64,000 nucleotides of DNA, taken from positions 109,972-173,971 of the forward strand of contig JAUHZU010000008.1 of the NCBI GenBank assembly GCA_030425705.1, read 5' to 3'. The translations under genes were made by a program, and so were the position numbers. The DNA is from Phycisphaerae bacterium (GTDB lineage: Bacteria > Planctomycetota > Phycisphaerae > Phycisphaerales > Phycisphaeraceae). Positions 63,932-64,000 of the stretch are shown here, piece after piece. The stretch's first letter is position 1. Each line of letters opens with the position of its first letter. The notes under the pieces were generated by a model, which saw nothing but the letters and a program-made list of their open reading frames with translations, had not been told where the DNA came from and did no database searches.

Positions 63932-63984
63932 CGGATGCTGAGCCGGAGGGAGGGGCGCAGCCCCGACCGGAGGGTCAGCATCCG
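63932..63984. repeat. Long imperfect palindrome in the second cassette
   Basis: CGGATGCTGA (63932-63941) and TCAGCATCCG (63975-63984) form a perfect 10-bp stem. Inside are two CCGGAGGG copies and a GGGGC-GCA-GCCCC hairpin. It lies about 95 bp after the attC core site. It resembles an extragenic palindromic repeat more than a gene. Confidence 0.8.
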
Positions 63985-64000
63985 AGGCGGCCGGGAACGC

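Noticed and set aside
63664..63981. 105-codon minus-strand frame through the attC site
   Set aside because: It crosses the attC, overlaps the cassette gene and the palindrome and has no recognisable domain; kept only as a remark on the second cassette.

Overview
The window is a high-GC (roughly two-thirds G+C) chromosomal segment of a Gram-negative bacterium, most likely a planctomycete of the class Phycisphaerae. The evidence is mixed: an LPS-core and lipid A acylation gene set, a TorF-like outer-membrane porin, a flagellar switch protein, LL-diaminopimelate aminotransferase, and a secreted peptidase that carries both a dockerin-type repeat and a PEP-CTERM tail. Short arrays of ACGCCAAG and GCGCACTCT units also occur, as is common in such genomes. 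The taxonomic call is inference. No tRNA, rRNA or CRISPR array was seen.

Layout. 1-5.6 kb: 3' part of gyrA, a STAS protein, two exported proteins and a response regulator. 5.7-10.2 kb: trpE, a P-loop NTPase with two inserted membrane helices, and a TorF-like porin behind a sigma-54-type promoter. 10.2-15.0 kb (minus strand): a five-gene cluster of ThrC-like PLP enzyme, CysO-like sulfur carrier, NIL-domain protein, E1-like adenylyltransferase and cysteine desulfurase, preceded by a SAM-I-type riboswitch and a recognisable promoter. 15.1-17 kb: an ATP-grasp protein, then rpsL-rpsG. 17-23.4 kb: an LPS/nucleotide run (lysophospholipid acyltransferase, pyrB, gmk, GmhB-like phosphatase with a membrane tail, heptosyltransferase, glycosyltransferase). 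23.5-32.3 kb: coiled-coil membrane protein, RidA, DsbD, FliM, PL10-type pectate lyase, GNAT, DHODH-like flavoprotein and ComF. 32.4-45 kb: housekeeping genes (a short pheT, rpoZ, coaC, dapL, alaS, ndh, GH57, pheA) with one small low-GC lipoprotein gene bracketed by inverted short repeats. 45-55 kb: two membrane proteins, a HutX-like lipoprotein, a hydrolase-fold protein without its triad, UbiD, DoxX, ProC, TyrA and AccA. 55-61.5 kb: secreted M14-like peptidase, lipocalin-like protein, P1B ATPase, zinc ribbon protein and a lipoprotein phosphatase. 61.5-64 kb: a 21-bp tandem repeat, then a chromosomal integron (intI on the minus strand, attI region, one gene cassette with a well-formed attC, and the start of a second cassette).

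Two systems stand out. First, the SAM-riboswitch-controlled cluster contains every part needed to move sulfur from cysteine to a protein thiocarboxylate and then to a fold-type II PLP enzyme. This suggests a carrier-protein route to homocysteine or methionine in which a ThrC-like enzyme is the acceptor enzyme. Second, the integron has the classical divergent architecture, with core sites, a bulged attC stem and a ComJ-like first cassette. It also carries an unexpected inverted core site next to the intI start codon.
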